Positions 18,254 through 28,663 of a DNA stretch of 48,704 bases are shown here, piece after piece. This DNA is from Ignavibacteriota bacterium (GTDB lineage: Bacteria > Bacteroidota > Ignavibacteria > Kapaibacteriales > UBA2268): the NCBI GenBank assembly GCA_024636855.1, contig JAGXGG010000063.1:1-48704 (forward strand), given 5' to 3'. The translations under genes and the position numbers were made by a program. Below the pieces are notes generated by a model. That model was given only the letters and a program-made list of their open reading frames with translations, made no database searches and was not told the DNA's origin. How positions within the stretch are numbered: position 1 is the first letter of the stretch; each line of letters opens with the position of its first letter.

Positions 18254-21200
18254 TTATTTTGTGAGAATTATTACCTTATTATATAACACCTGTGAACCAT
18301 CTTTTAATCTAACCACGTAAGTACCATTAGATAAATCCACGGTATTTATTTTAAACTCAGCTGCAGTTTTACTGCTTACATTTAAATTATGTTGATATAC
18401 TTTTTTTCCAATTTGGTCATATATTTCAATTTCAAATTCTTTATCCTCATTGTCATAAAGAAGAATATTCATTTCATTCCCTACTGGAAGAGGATATACA
18501 TTAAATATAGTAGCATTTTCTGTTAGAATTTGACTGTCTCGCCCACCGCAAAGACCTTCCACAAAAAACTCAGCATTATTTCCTGTTAGGCATACATTAT
18601 TTAATGTTTTATCTTCAATTTCGATAGTTGTAAAATGTGAGTTGCCTCTTAGTACTTCATACTCAATACCAAATGCTGCACCATCTGTAATTAAACCATT
18701 TTGCCATACAACTGTCATTTCAGCATTATTCATATTTCTCGATGTAATAACTGTATTTGCTTGATCAAGTGCTACACCTCCGTTTAATTCTACAATTCTT
18801 AGAGGGTATAGCATTGTTGAATTATAATTAGTGGTAACTTCAATATTTGTTAAAGGATTCCCCGCATCAACTCCACTGATATCATAAGGGACAATAAATC
18901 TTTCACCGGGGTCGTAATAATGCGTGATAACATTTGGTTTTATAACTATGTTAGGTAATATTTCAGCTTTTACTGGGATATCTGTACTGCCAAATGATCC
19001 GCCAATTTCGACTATTTCATTTATACTACCTGAATTATTACCCTTAATAGAAACAGTCAGAGTCATAGACTCCCTCGGATTCAGTGTTGTATCAATTGAA
19101 TTTGGTATTATTATAGGGGATGAAGGGTCTTCCTTTTTAATCCTGTCTATCGTCATTGTTTCAAAACTGCTTGGATTTTCGATAAGAATGACTTTCGTTA
19201 AAGAGTCCCCGGAGCATATAGTTCCGAAATCTAATTCAGAAACTGAGTATCTTATATTTTTTGATCTTACTACATAACATAAAGGTATAATTACTGTAGA
19301 ATCCTGATCTCCGTCGTGCTCAAATTGAACATCTATTTTGAAAGTACCTTCCGCAACAGGTGTAAAGTCGACAAATATCTCTTCATCTCCACCTTTAACT
19401 ATATTAAAAGGAAAGTTATTTGTTATACTGTAAAGATTAACATTACCACCAATGAACTGATATCCAGTAACAGTAATATCTCTGTCTCCGGGGTTTTCGA
19501 GTATTATCGATGCTTGATATGTATTTCCTTCTTCATAGACCAATGTGTCGCACCCGTTCGGACCATATCCGCTTAAATATTTCAATAACCCTGTTCCTGA
19601 AAGTCCGCTAGGATAAGCTCCATCAGCAATGTGTACTATTGCACTGCTAAGTATTCTGCCTCTTTCAGAAGGATTAAATCTAATACAAATTTCAAGAGTG
19701 CTGTCCGGCGGTATATTTACCCTTCCATTTGGACTGACTACAGTGTAGTTACCAGGAGGTGAGATTGAAATTGAGTCAATGTAGGTAGTATCGGTTCCAT
19801 TGTTTCTTATTGCTTCAAAACAGATTGTAGTATCAGTTCCAACAAAAATATCTCCGAATTCCTGTGAATTAGTAATTATTTCAAAAGAAGATTTAATACC
19901 CGTTCCTTCAAGTCTTACAGTATCTGTTAGGTAGCCAATATCAAATAGTACAAAACCACTGCGATTACCTTCAGCAGAGGGTCTAAACCACGCATTTATT
20001 CTACGAGATTGCCCAGGTTGCAATACAAAGTCAGAGGTGTCGCCGGTAAAGAAAAATTCTCCCGGGTTGCTCATTCTAAAACCATTTACTTTTACAGGCA
20101 GGAGCCAACTATTTGTGATTGTTATTGGAATGCTGTCAGATATTCGACCGACTTCCTCTGGGCTGAATGTAGCGTCATTGGCTGACAAGGGTTGATAGAC
20201 TTCAACTCCGTTCATAGCACCATCAGAATTATTCTTTCCACCGAATACCAGAGCTAAATTATTACCATCTATCGCAACTTCACGATTAGATCCTGATTCA
20301 ACAAGGTCTCCAAGTTGTGCCCAAATACCTGTGGGGGAAGAAGTAGTCGGAAGAGTATAATACTCTGTTTCCTTTATAGCACCAGATGAATTATTCCCAC
20401 CAACAGTCAAGTATGAAAGAGACGAATCAGTAATTCCACCTATAAAAGTGACGTCAGATTCAGCCCTTGGTCGAAACATATTAGCTGTGTATTTCCAGCC
20501 GGATTTAACATCATACCACTCGCAAGTGTTTTGGGCATCACCGTTTTCGTCATAACCACCTATTACTCTTGCAATACCACCTATATCTACAAAACTAGCT
20601 CCCAAATATCTGTATTCTCGTGGTGCAAAGGCATGGGAACTCCAGTCATTATTTTCAAAAAGTTCTGTTGTAGTGATAGAACCTTCTTCTCCTCCTGCTG
20701 TAATTACCAGATCATCACCATTTGCATCTAAGATGGTACCAAGAAAGTGACCGGCTCTTTCTTTTCCCATATTAGGTAACGAAAACAAGCGGTTTGTAGA
20801 AATTTCAATGTATTCAGATGATGCAACTTTAGAACCACTTCTAAGCTGTCCCCCAGTTTGTACAATTCCACCATTAATGATTATCCTACCAGACTTATCC
20901 CAGGCAGCTCTGCAGTCGCCTCTACCGATATCCATATCATCCAAACTGATCCAGTTAATATTGACCTGTCCATTTTGATAGTTTACCCTTTCTACTGACC
21001 TTACTGAGCTGTAGTTTCCTAAACTTCCTGAGTATCCGCCTATCACAAAAATAATTGCACCGTTATTGTCAGGTATTACTACAAGTGAATGATATGCTCT
21101 GGATGATGACATTGAAGTTACTTTTCTGTATTCACCTGTAATATGATTAAAAATATAGGCAGAGTTTACGGCATTCCCTAAAGAGTTAATCCCTCCACTG

Positions 21201-21355
21201 ATCAATATATTTCCATCAGGTAGAAGTATCGAATTGTGGCCATGTAGAGCTTCGGGAAATGTTGGTAATGATTGCCATTCGGGAATTGTGGTTTGGCTAT
21301 AATTCGTATAAAGCATAAAAATACAAGTGATAAAATATATTATTATTTTTTTCAT
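18254..21355 (-). CDS. Secreted kelch-repeat plus choice-of-anchor D protein with T9SS tail
   Basis: 1033 aa; kelch-like 'LPDGNILISGGINSLG', 'VVIPDNNGAIIFVIGGYSGSLG', 'GGIARVIGGYDENGD'; HYDIN-like 'FGDIFVGTDTTICFEAIRNNGTD'; C-term FNVYPLPVGNEMNILLYDNEDKEFEIEIYDQIGKKVYQ...NGTYVVRLKDGSQVLYNKVIILTK. Confidence 0.88.
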   Translation of the reverse strand: MKKIIIYFITCIFMLYTNYSQTTIPEWQSLPTFPEALHGHNSILLPDGNILISGGINSLGNAVNSAYIFNHITGEYRKVTSMSSSRAYHSLVVIPDNNGAIIFVIGGYSGSLGNYSSVRSVERVNYQNGQVNINWISLDDMDIGRGDCRAAWDKSGRIIINGGIVQTGGQLRSGSKVASSEYIEISTNRLFSLPNMGKERAGHFLGTILDANGDDLVITAGGEEGSITTTELFENNDWSSHAFAPREYRYLGASFVDIGGIARVIGGYDENGDAQNTCEWYDVKSGWKYTANMFRPRAESDVTFIGGITDSSLSYLTVGGNNSSGAIKETEYYTLPTTSSPTGIWAQLGDLVESGSNREVAIDGNNLALVFGGKNNSDGAMNGVEVYQPLSANDATFSPEEVGRISDSIPITITNSWLLPVKVNGFRMSNPGEFFFTGDTSDFVLQPGQSRRINAWFRPSAEGNRSGFVLFDIGYLTDTVRLEGTGIKSSFEIITNSQEFGDIFVGTDTTICFEAIRNNGTDTTYIDSISISPPGNYTVVSPNGRVNIPPDSTLEICIRFNPSERGRILSSAIVHIADGAYPSGLSGTGLLKYLSGYGPNGCDTLVYEEGNTYQASIILENPGDRDITVTGYQFIGGNVNLYSITNNFPFNIVKGGDEEIFVDFTPVAEGTFKIDVQFEHDGDQDSTVIIPLCYVVRSKNIRYSVSELDFGTICSGDSLTKVILIENPSSFETMTIDRIKKEDPSSPIIIPNSIDTTLNPRESMTLTVSIKGNNSGSINEIVEIGGSFGSTDIPVKAEILPNIVIKPNVITHYYDPGERFIVPYDISGVDAGNPLTNIEVTTNYNSTMLYPLRIVELNGGVALDQANTVITSRNMNNAEMTVVWQNGLITDGAAFGIEYEVLRGNSHFTTIEIEDKTLNNVCLTGNNAEFFVEGLCGGRDSQILTENATIFNVYPLPVGNEMNILLYDNEDKEFEIEIYDQIGKKVYQHNLNVSSKTAAEFKINTVDLSNGTYVVRLKDGSQVLYNKVIILTK

Positions 21356-21467
21356 ATTATGAATCTTAAGCGAATTTTAAATAACTAATTAATCTAAAAT
21401 AACATTAATTTCCAAATTATGAAATAATATTTAATAAAATATTAAAATTATACTCTTATGTTTTTTA

Positions 21468-21734
21468 AGTGGTTGTTAAATTTGCTTTTAGAATATACAT
21501 CGACAAGAGTTGATTAGGATGAGAATCTATTAACTGTAGTGCAGAAGTATCATTTCTTATCCTCTGAGAATTTATTTTCACTTTCTGGTCCAATATTTCT
21601 GAATGGTTACAATAATCGTTTCCTGGCCAAATCTGATGCGTGTGTAGAGCTACCAAATCGTCTTCAGCTATTACCCTAACGAATTCAATTGATTTTTAAG
21701 GATATTCGGACTGCATTCTGTTTGTTTTGTTCCA
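21468..21734 (-). pseudogene. Decayed SnoaL-like / NTF2-like (ester cyclase family) gene with internal deletion and stop
   Basis: Reverse frames give LEQNKQNAV... then YP*KSIEFVRVIAEDDLVALHTHQIWPGNDY...NDTSALQL; family-like blocks are joined without the intervening region and with a stop. Confidence 0.65.
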
Positions 21735-21751
21735 AACTCTTAACAATAACC

Positions 21752-22735
21752 TTATTTTATCATATCGCTAATATACTCAGCTATTCTTAGAGCTTCTGTA
21801 GCTTCTTTACCTGTCACAGATACATCTTTGTTGTTCTGTATAGCATCTACGAACGAGCTATGTTCTTCTTTTATTGCATTTATCTCAGGAACAACTGGCT
21901 TTTTAAAGTAAATATTTCTGTTCTTAGTACCTGCTTCTATACTACCTAGCATTGTTGCTGGTACTACATTGTCTGACTTCGGCATCTCACCATCTACTAT
22001 CTCGAATATCTCAACTTCTGGCTTCCCGAAATCGCAAGAGATATAAGTGTCCTGTTGGAAAAATCTCATCTTTCTCATTGGTCTTGCTGAAATTCTAGAT
22101 GCTGTTAGGTTAGCTACTGCACCATTCTCAAACGTCAATCGAGCGTTACAAATATCAGTAGTGTCAGTGATAACAGATACTCCATTAGCATCTATGCTCT
22201 TCACTTTCGATTTCACTAAATGAAGAACTATGTCTATATCGTGAATCATTAGGTCGTGGATTACCGATACATCAGTCGCTCTAGTCTTGAATTGAGCTAA
22301 TCTATGTGCTTCTATGAACATAGGATTCAAGCTATATGAACTAAGTGCAGCCAATGCGGGGTTAAATCTCTCTACGTGACCAACTTGTAGCTTCAGATTA
22401 TTCTTCTCAGCTTTATCACAAAGGTCTAGCCCTTGTTGATGTGTCTGAGCTATCGGCTTTTCTATGAATATATGCTTGCCTGCGTCTAGACATTTGTCCG
22501 CTATCTCAAAATGGTTTACAGTTGGTGCAGCTATGATAAGTGCATCACTATTTCTAATTGCTTCTTCTATTGTAGCAAAAGCAGTTACACCATGTTCGGT
22601 CGCTAGCTCATTGGCTCTTTCGGTATTGGCATCGTAAATACCTACTACATCAGCATTTTCGTTTTGCTTTAATAATTTCAAATGGATAGAGCCCAGATGA
22701 CCTGTGCCGATTACGGATACTTTTAATTTGCTCAT
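21752..22735 (-). CDS. Gfo/Idh/MocA family NAD(P)-dependent oxidoreductase
   Basis: VSVIGTGHLGSIHLKLL Rossmann motif, IFIEKPIAQTHQQG signature, QVGHVERFNPA. Confidence 0.93.
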   Translation of the reverse strand: MSKLKVSVIGTGHLGSIHLKLLKQNENADVVGIYDANTERANELATEHGVTAFATIEEAIRNSDALIIAAPTVNHFEIADKCLDAGKHIFIEKPIAQTHQQGLDLCDKAEKNNLKLQVGHVERFNPALAALSSYSLNPMFIEAHRLAQFKTRATDVSVIHDLMIHDIDIVLHLVKSKVKSIDANGVSVITDTTDICNARLTFENGAVANLTASRISARPMRKMRFFQQDTYISCDFGKPEVEIFEIVDGEMPKSDNVVPATMLGSIEAGTKNRNIYFKKPVVPEINAIKEEHSSFVDAIQNNKDVSVTGKEATEALRIAEYISDMIK

Positions 22736-22787
22736 TGTTATTTTCTTTGTGATTTAGTAAAAAACTAAAATAAGAAAAATAATGGAG

Positions 22788-23693
22788 CTACGCTTTCGGG
22801 TGTGCATTTTTATAAGCGTTTTTCAATCGTTCTATAGATAAATGGGTATATACTTGAGTAGTTGATAATGAGCTATGTCCCAGCATCTCGCTAACTGAGC
22901 GAATATCTGCACCATTGTCAAGTAAATGTGTGGCGAAACTGTGACGCAATGTGTGAGGGCTTTTCTGTTTTATGTCAGTAACCATACCCATAGCATTGTT
23001 AATCTGTCTATAAGCTGTGAATCTATCTAGCTTAGTTCCATCTGGTTTTATGAATAGAGCTTTTTCTCTATTTGGGATATGCTCACGTACTTGCTCGTAC
23101 ATTCTCATTGTTTCTAGAGTTTTAGAGCCGATTGGTATATACCTTTCTTTATTACCTTTACCTAGTACCTTTAGCATTTTACCACTGAAATCAATTTGAT
23201 TGATTTTCAATTGCAATGCCTCGCTAATCCTCAAACCACAACAGTATATCAAGTCAACTAATGCTCTATCCCTTATTCCTTCGAAAGTATCACTATCAAA
23301 ATATTCGAGAAGAGTTTCGACTTCTTTTACTTGCATATAGTTTGGTAGCTTTTTCTCTTTTTTCGGTAGTATCACACTACTAGCAGGGTTCGATTCGATT
23401 AGTCCTTTTTTATAAAGAAATTTGAACAGTGACTTAACTGCCGATATTTTTAATCGTAATGATGTTTTTTTCAGCCCTTTGTCGTGCATATATCCTAGAT
23501 ATGGTGATATATCATCACCATCAAGCATAGAGACATCTATCTCGGTACCGAATGCTTCAGTCAGAAATTCATCAAATTGCCTCAAAGCAGTGATATAAGT
23601 GTCAATTGTGTTATTAGAATACCCTTTTTCTACTTGTAGGTATGCTATAAATTTTTCTATTGCTGTGTTCAAATTCATACACACATAGCGCAA
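22788..23693 (-). CDS. Tyrosine recombinase XerC/XerD-like (start possibly at 23678, MNLNTAIEKF)
   Basis: SAM-like N-domain; catalytic motifs CGLRISEAL, GKGNKERYIPI, HTLRHSFATHLL, LGHSSLSTTQVYTH. Confidence 0.93.
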   Translation of the reverse strand: MRYVCMNLNTAIEKFIAYLQVEKGYSNNTIDTYITALRQFDEFLTEAFGTEIDVSMLDGDDISPYLGYMHDKGLKKTSLRLKISAVKSLFKFLYKKGLIESNPASSVILPKKEKKLPNYMQVKEVETLLEYFDSDTFEGIRDRALVDLIYCCGLRISEALQLKINQIDFSGKMLKVLGKGNKERYIPIGSKTLETMRMYEQVREHIPNREKALFIKPDGTKLDRFTAYRQINNAMGMVTDIKQKSPHTLRHSFATHLLDNGADIRSVSEMLGHSSLSTTQVYTHLSIERLKNAYKNAHPKA

Positions 23694-23811
23694 ATAGTAT
23701 GCCTAAAAATCAATTTTATTAGAGAATACATTAATTTAATCTTTATTACTTCCTTATATTTACCTATATTAGTGTGCAATAATATTAATCATTCAATGAT
23801 TTTATAACAAT

Positions 23812-26800
23812 ATGAAAAAAATAATACTAGCTTTAGTTTTTATACTCCCGTTTATAGCTTTTTCACAAAGTCACTATATCATACCAGATATTGGTGCTCC
23901 CGATATGGCAGTCTATGTAGAGATGATTGCTCCACACGACCAGAAAGGATATTTTGGTGATGATGGTTTCTATCTACCAGGAGTAGATACAGAAGTACAG
24001 ATTAATGCAACAAAGAATTCACAGTACGTAACTTTCGGGCCTATGGTAGTATCTTGGGACGGGCGAGTAATCTCGACTCATATATTTATAGATAGATCGG
24101 CAAACCCGACTCTAACTACTGCCGACCTAGCTTATGAAGTGATAATCGAAATCACTGGTTCGACTGTTCCTGCAACTCGTACATTCAATTATTATATAGT
24201 AAAACCCCAATCATTGGGTAATAATGGTGATATCTCTGGAATAAATGAAACAGTATTAGGAGATGGCAATCTAGGTTTACGTTCCTCTAGAGGAGCTATG
24301 ATTGTTGATTCTTTGACTTTGAAGCCTAATACAATTTATTCTGTTTCTGTAAAAGACCCTGACGGCAACATAGCCAACGGTAATCAAGGATTCTTCCCTG
24401 TTATTATATTGAGCAAAGGACCAATAAAAGGTAATGGCTCCACAATCTCAGTTTCGGCACAAAGCAAAATTGCTGGACCGGGCGGCGGCGGTGGAGGAGG
24501 AAGGTTTGATGACTTCGGTCTCTTTGACAATTCGAGAGGTACTGATGGTGGAAGTGGATATACTGGAGGTGGAAAAGGTGGTTATAATGCATCAAGTGTA
24601 CCAGGTCAAACTGATGAATATAGAGAAATTGGAACAGGTACAGGTGGAAGAGGAATTAGCTATAATGGAGTAGCATTAGATGACCCAACTGGTGGATACG
24701 AAGCCTCTTATGGGGGAACAGGACATCCATTTGGGACTGTAGGTAAGCAAAGTACAAGTGGAAATGCTGCAGATTGGCAAGGAGGATATGGTGGAGGAAC
24801 TGGTTATAGAAATGTCACTCAAGGTGGTGCAGGTGGATTTGCAACTGCTGGTGGTGGTGCTAATGTAACTGGTGGAACAACTGGTGGAAAAATACAAGGT
24901 AACAAATCGTCAATTCCTTTAGCCGGTGGTTCAGGTGGAGCAGGAGGAAATCCTCAAGGACTAAGTGCCGAATCTGGTGAAGGTGGCGGCGGCGGTGGAG
25001 CTATCAAATTATTTGGTAGTGAAGTTGTAAATATAAAAATAGATGCAAATGGTCATAATGGAACAGATGGTGATGGAGCTGCTGATGGTGGCCCAGGCTC
25101 TGGTGGTGCTATTTCGCTTATGGGGAAAGTTGGCATAAGTGGTTTCGACCTTTCTGCAAAAGGTGGTTCAAGAAGTGGTAGGAATGGTGGTTCGGGTAGA
25201 ATCCGTTATGATGGGTATGATGGTATCAGCGACCCTAATTTCACACCTGCCGATGCATCTAATTATAGGGGTATAAGTACTGATACCTCAAAATATATCA
25301 AACCAAGACACAGATTATTCGGTACTCACAAAAAAGATGGTAAAGTAAAGCTATATCAAAAAACTAAAACTACAGATTGGACGCTAAAAGCAGATTTTAA
25401 CTCGCCTTCACCAGGTTGGGTAAATCCACTTGACTATGATGTCAATCACGAAGATGAGTATTATATAGTTGCTATACAAGAGGAAACACAAATAGTTGAT
25501 GACTATACTTATCAACCTAACTTCGTACTTTCTCAAGCGGCTACAAATATACTTCGCTTTGGTGATCAGAATATATATTGCCCAAAAGATACAACATTTG
25601 ATGTTATTAATTGTGCTAATGTCGTTTACGAAGACTCGATACAAATACAATCTATTGGTGGGGATTTCCTAAATATTATTGTTGAAGATAAATGGGTGTT
25701 TGGCGATAAAGGTTTTGAAATTCTTAATCTTGGTGACTATGATATTAGTCCGCAAGACCCGGATAGTTTATTCTACATTAAATTCAGATATACAAAGATA
25801 GCAGGTCAATCTGGGATAATAACAGATACATTGATATTATACAATAACTCACCTACTAAAGATAGCTGCCGTATTGCTGTAAATATCAATTTACAAGATG
25901 CTAAAGTATCATTTCGAAATCAAGCGAATAATACAGAGATAGATACTCTAGATTTGGGAATAATCTGTATTGGTGATATAGCAACTGGAAAATTTAATAT
26001 TAGAAATGAATCAGATTTTGATTTGACAAACATAAGTTTAGTCAAAAGTGGAATGGGACAAGAAACGGACTTCACAATTAATCCGAATACATTAACATCA
26101 ATAGGCAGTAGTTTAAATAGTCTTATAGATGTATCTTTCCAAGATTTGGATAATAATGCTTTTATAGATGGCGTAAGTATCCAAGTAATGGTTTACTCCG
26201 ATCAATGTGCCGATCCAATTGATTCGCTTGTTATCTCAATCAAAGTAGTAACAAGTGAACTAACATTGAGTGAAGCAGATAAGAGTTTGGATTTCGGTAG
26301 TGTACCTATTGGGCAAACAAAGGATATGACTGTAACTCTAACTAATACTGGTGACAAACCAGCTTTAATTCAGTTACCTACTGTCCCAGCTCCTTTCACT
26401 ATGATTTCTCCGACTGTTGGTTCATTCCCTATAGTGTTACAACCTATTAAAACAGATCCAACAGCTAAAATAGACTTTACATATAGATTTAGCCCAACTA
26501 CATCGGGTAATTTCTTAGATAGTACATTATTCAAATCAATTGCGGATAACTCAACTGGTAGCTGTGATTTCGAAATTAAAATGAACCTGACAGGTACTTC
26601 TACTTTAGCTGAGATTAGCTTTAGTGATACTCTAGATTTTGGATTAATGTATGAATGTCAGGATAGTACAGCTGATGCATTCATAACAAATGAATCTGCT
26701 TTCACTATCGCAATAGATACAGCAAATGCAAGATTCAATGGTGGCGATTTAGCTTATTTCAAATTCTTAGCAAAGCCAAGAACAATAAATGTTCAAAACC

Positions 26801-28662
26801 AATTCAGAATAAAGTATGAGCCTCCTACTATACCTACAACAGCGGGTATAAAGCAAACAAAAATTCAATTTGAGTTAGACCCGACAACTGGTGAGACTTT
26901 CGAAATTGTAGTTAAAGCAGAAGTGGATACATTCTTAGTTGATTACTTACCGGGAAAGCCATTGGATTTTGATATGGGGGATATACCAGTTGGTTTCGAT
27001 GTAGCTCCACAGAAAATAAGAATAACTAACAATGGTAAATTACCGAGAACTGTGACTGGAGTAACTTTACCTGCTGGAAGTAAGCTAACTGTAACTCATC
27101 CACTTAGTCTACCTGTCACGATTGATCCTGGAGGGTGGGAAGAATTTGATGTTGATATTACTTTGCTATTAGGTGACGAAGGACTATACAGCGAAGATAT
27201 CACATTTGATTTTGCTAATTGTGACAATAAACTTCCAGTAACTATAATAGCCAAAGGTGTAAAAGGAGAGTTAGAAATAGTTACGGACTTGAATCTTGGT
27301 GATTTACCTCCATGCTTTGATTTGTCAATCCCTGTGTTGTTTAGAAATAAAGGTGATGCAGATATAAGTTTAGATAGTGTTATAGTTGAAGAGAATGGGA
27401 CAGAAATATACAGATTACTTAATATGCCTCAGACACTTACTGTTCTTCCTGGTGCTAATGTTTATCAAGAAGATATTAAAATTAAGAAATCTGGTTTAAT
27501 AGTTGGGTCAACATTTAATGCCACTTTAATAGCTAACACAACGGAAAATGGGAATTTCCAACCATATCCAAAAGCAATTACTGCGAAAATAAAATCTGGA
27601 TTGATTGTTACTCCAGAGCCTGTTGATTTTGGTGGCGTAGGTACAAATCAATCAAGTACTATAACAGTTATTGTTGAGAAAGATCCAGCAGTCCAATTCT
27701 CTGATACAGCTTCTTTTTCAGTTGAAGTGAACAGATTAAATATGAAAAATGGTTATAATGAATACCAATTTACATCGCCAAATATTCTAACTTTAAACTC
27801 TGGTGATACTCAACCCAAATCTTTTGATATAACGTTTACACCTACTAATAGTCAGAATTATGATGATACTTTGAATCTCAAAGTAAGTATCAATGGCTGT
27901 GATTTCTTGTTGCCAGTTTCACTACGAGGTACAGCATTAGCAGGAGACACACTATTAATATATACTAAAGATATGCTCGATGTAGAGCCGAATATAGACC
28001 AATTTAGAATACCAATCTACGGAAAGTTGAAATCTGCTGATGTGGGTATAGATAAGTCCGCAAGTGTAACTATATCAAAGTTAGATATTGATTTCAACAA
28101 GACAATTTACTTCCCGATGACTATTACTAATGGTGATTTTACAAGGAGAGAAACAGACGGTGCTTCTACATTATTAAGTATAAGTATGGATAACCCTGTT
28201 ATAGTTAGCTCAACTGACGAGATAATATTGACAGAGTTAGTCGGACCTACAATGCTAGGTAACAAGAAAGATAATCTTTTCCACCTGAACGCGACGCCAA
28301 CTATAACCGATAGTACTGGAATATCAACTATTGTTGCGACCAGTAGCTTCTTTAATCTTAAAGTTTGCTCAGAAGGGGGAGACCGATTACTAGAATATAC
28401 TGATGGATTTAACTTTACACTGTTGAAGTCATTCGAATCTATCATTATAGATGCTCATCTGGTAGAACCAGGTATGCATAGAGTTAGATTGATGAATATG
28501 ACTGGAAAAACAGAGTTGATAAAAGAAATAGTTAGAGCAAATAATGATGAGAACGATTATACTATAGAGTACAACACCTCGCATTTGAGTAGTGGTGTTT
28601 ACTATATTCTATTCGAAACACCAGCTCGTTACAAAACACATAAATTAATAATAATAAAGTAA
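23812..28662 (+). CDS. Very large secreted protein: glycine-rich domain plus choice-of-anchor D/HYDIN-like repeats plus T9SS tail
   Basis: 1616 aa; GPGGGGGGGRFDDFG...GGGGGGAIKLFGSEVVNIKIDANGHNGTDG...GGSGRIRYDG; 'LDFGSVPIGQTKDMTVTLTNTGDKPA' etc.; C-term MHRVRLMNMTGKTEL...SSGVYYILFETPARYKTHKLIIIK. Confidence 0.88.
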   Translation: MKKIILALVFILPFIAFSQSHYIIPDIGAPDMAVYVEMIAPHDQKGYFGDDGFYLPGVDTEVQINATKNSQYVTFGPMVVSWDGRVISTHIFIDRSANPTLTTADLAYEVIIEITGSTVPATRTFNYYIVKPQSLGNNGDISGINETVLGDGNLGLRSSRGAMIVDSLTLKPNTIYSVSVKDPDGNIANGNQGFFPVIILSKGPIKGNGSTISVSAQSKIAGPGGGGGGGRFDDFGLFDNSRGTDGGSGYTGGGKGGYNASSVPGQTDEYREIGTGTGGRGISYNGVALDDPTGGYEASYGGTGHPFGTVGKQSTSGNAADWQGGYGGGTGYRNVTQGGAGGFATAGGGANVTGGTTGGKIQGNKSSIPLAGGSGGAGGNPQGLSAESGEGGGGGGAIKLFGSEVVNIKIDANGHNGTDGDGAADGGPGSGGAISLMGKVGISGFDLSAKGGSRSGRNGGSGRIRYDGYDGISDPNFTPADASNYRGISTDTSKYIKPRHRLFGTHKKDGKVKLYQKTKTTDWTLKADFNSPSPGWVNPLDYDVNHEDEYYIVAIQEETQIVDDYTYQPNFVLSQAATNILRFGDQNIYCPKDTTFDVINCANVVYEDSIQIQSIGGDFLNIIVEDKWVFGDKGFEILNLGDYDISPQDPDSLFYIKFRYTKIAGQSGIITDTLILYNNSPTKDSCRIAVNINLQDAKVSFRNQANNTEIDTLDLGIICIGDIATGKFNIRNESDFDLTNISLVKSGMGQETDFTINPNTLTSIGSSLNSLIDVSFQDLDNNAFIDGVSIQVMVYSDQCADPIDSLVISIKVVTSELTLSEADKSLDFGSVPIGQTKDMTVTLTNTGDKPALIQLPTVPAPFTMISPTVGSFPIVLQPIKTDPTAKIDFTYRFSPTTSGNFLDSTLFKSIADNSTGSCDFEIKMNLTGTSTLAEISFSDTLDFGLMYECQDSTADAFITNESAFTIAIDTANARFNGGDLAYFKFLAKPRTINVQNQFRIKYEPPTIPTTAGIKQTKIQFELDPTTGETFEIVVKAEVDTFLVDYLPGKPLDFDMGDIPVGFDVAPQKIRITNNGKLPRTVTGVTLPAGSKLTVTHPLSLPVTIDPGGWEEFDVDITLLLGDEGLYSEDITFDFANCDNKLPVTIIAKGVKGELEIVTDLNLGDLPPCFDLSIPVLFRNKGDADISLDSVIVEENGTEIYRLLNMPQTLTVLPGANVYQEDIKIKKSGLIVGSTFNATLIANTTENGNFQPYPKAITAKIKSGLIVTPEPVDFGGVGTNQSSTITVIVEKDPAVQFSDTASFSVEVNRLNMKNGYNEYQFTSPNILTLNSGDTQPKSFDITFTPTNSQNYDDTLNLKVSINGCDFLLPVSLRGTALAGDTLLIYTKDMLDVEPNIDQFRIPIYGKLKSADVGIDKSASVTISKLDIDFNKTIYFPMTITNGDFTRRETDGASTLLSISMDNPVIVSSTDEIILTELVGPTMLGNKKDNLFHLNATPTITDSTGISTIVATSSFFNLKVCSEGGDRLLEYTDGFNFTLLKSFESIIIDAHLVEPGMHRVRLMNMTGKTELIKEIVRANNDENDYTIEYNTSHLSSGVYYILFETPARYKTHKLIIIK

Positions 28663-28663
28663 T

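Noticed and set aside
22788-23693. XerC/D-like recombinase as evidence of an integrative element
   Set aside because: Reads as a housekeeping-type Xer recombinase; no att repeats, phage or conjugation genes seen nearby
24404-24897. ORFs 24404..24595 (-), 24434..24673 (+) and 24676..24897 (-) within the Gly-rich region
   Set aside because: Low-complexity shadow frames of the GGT/GGA-rich codons of the 1616-aa CDS
24478-25215. Gly-rich coding stretch as a DNA repeat or CRISPR array
   Set aside because: No regular repeat/spacer periodicity; frame is maintained as coding sequence
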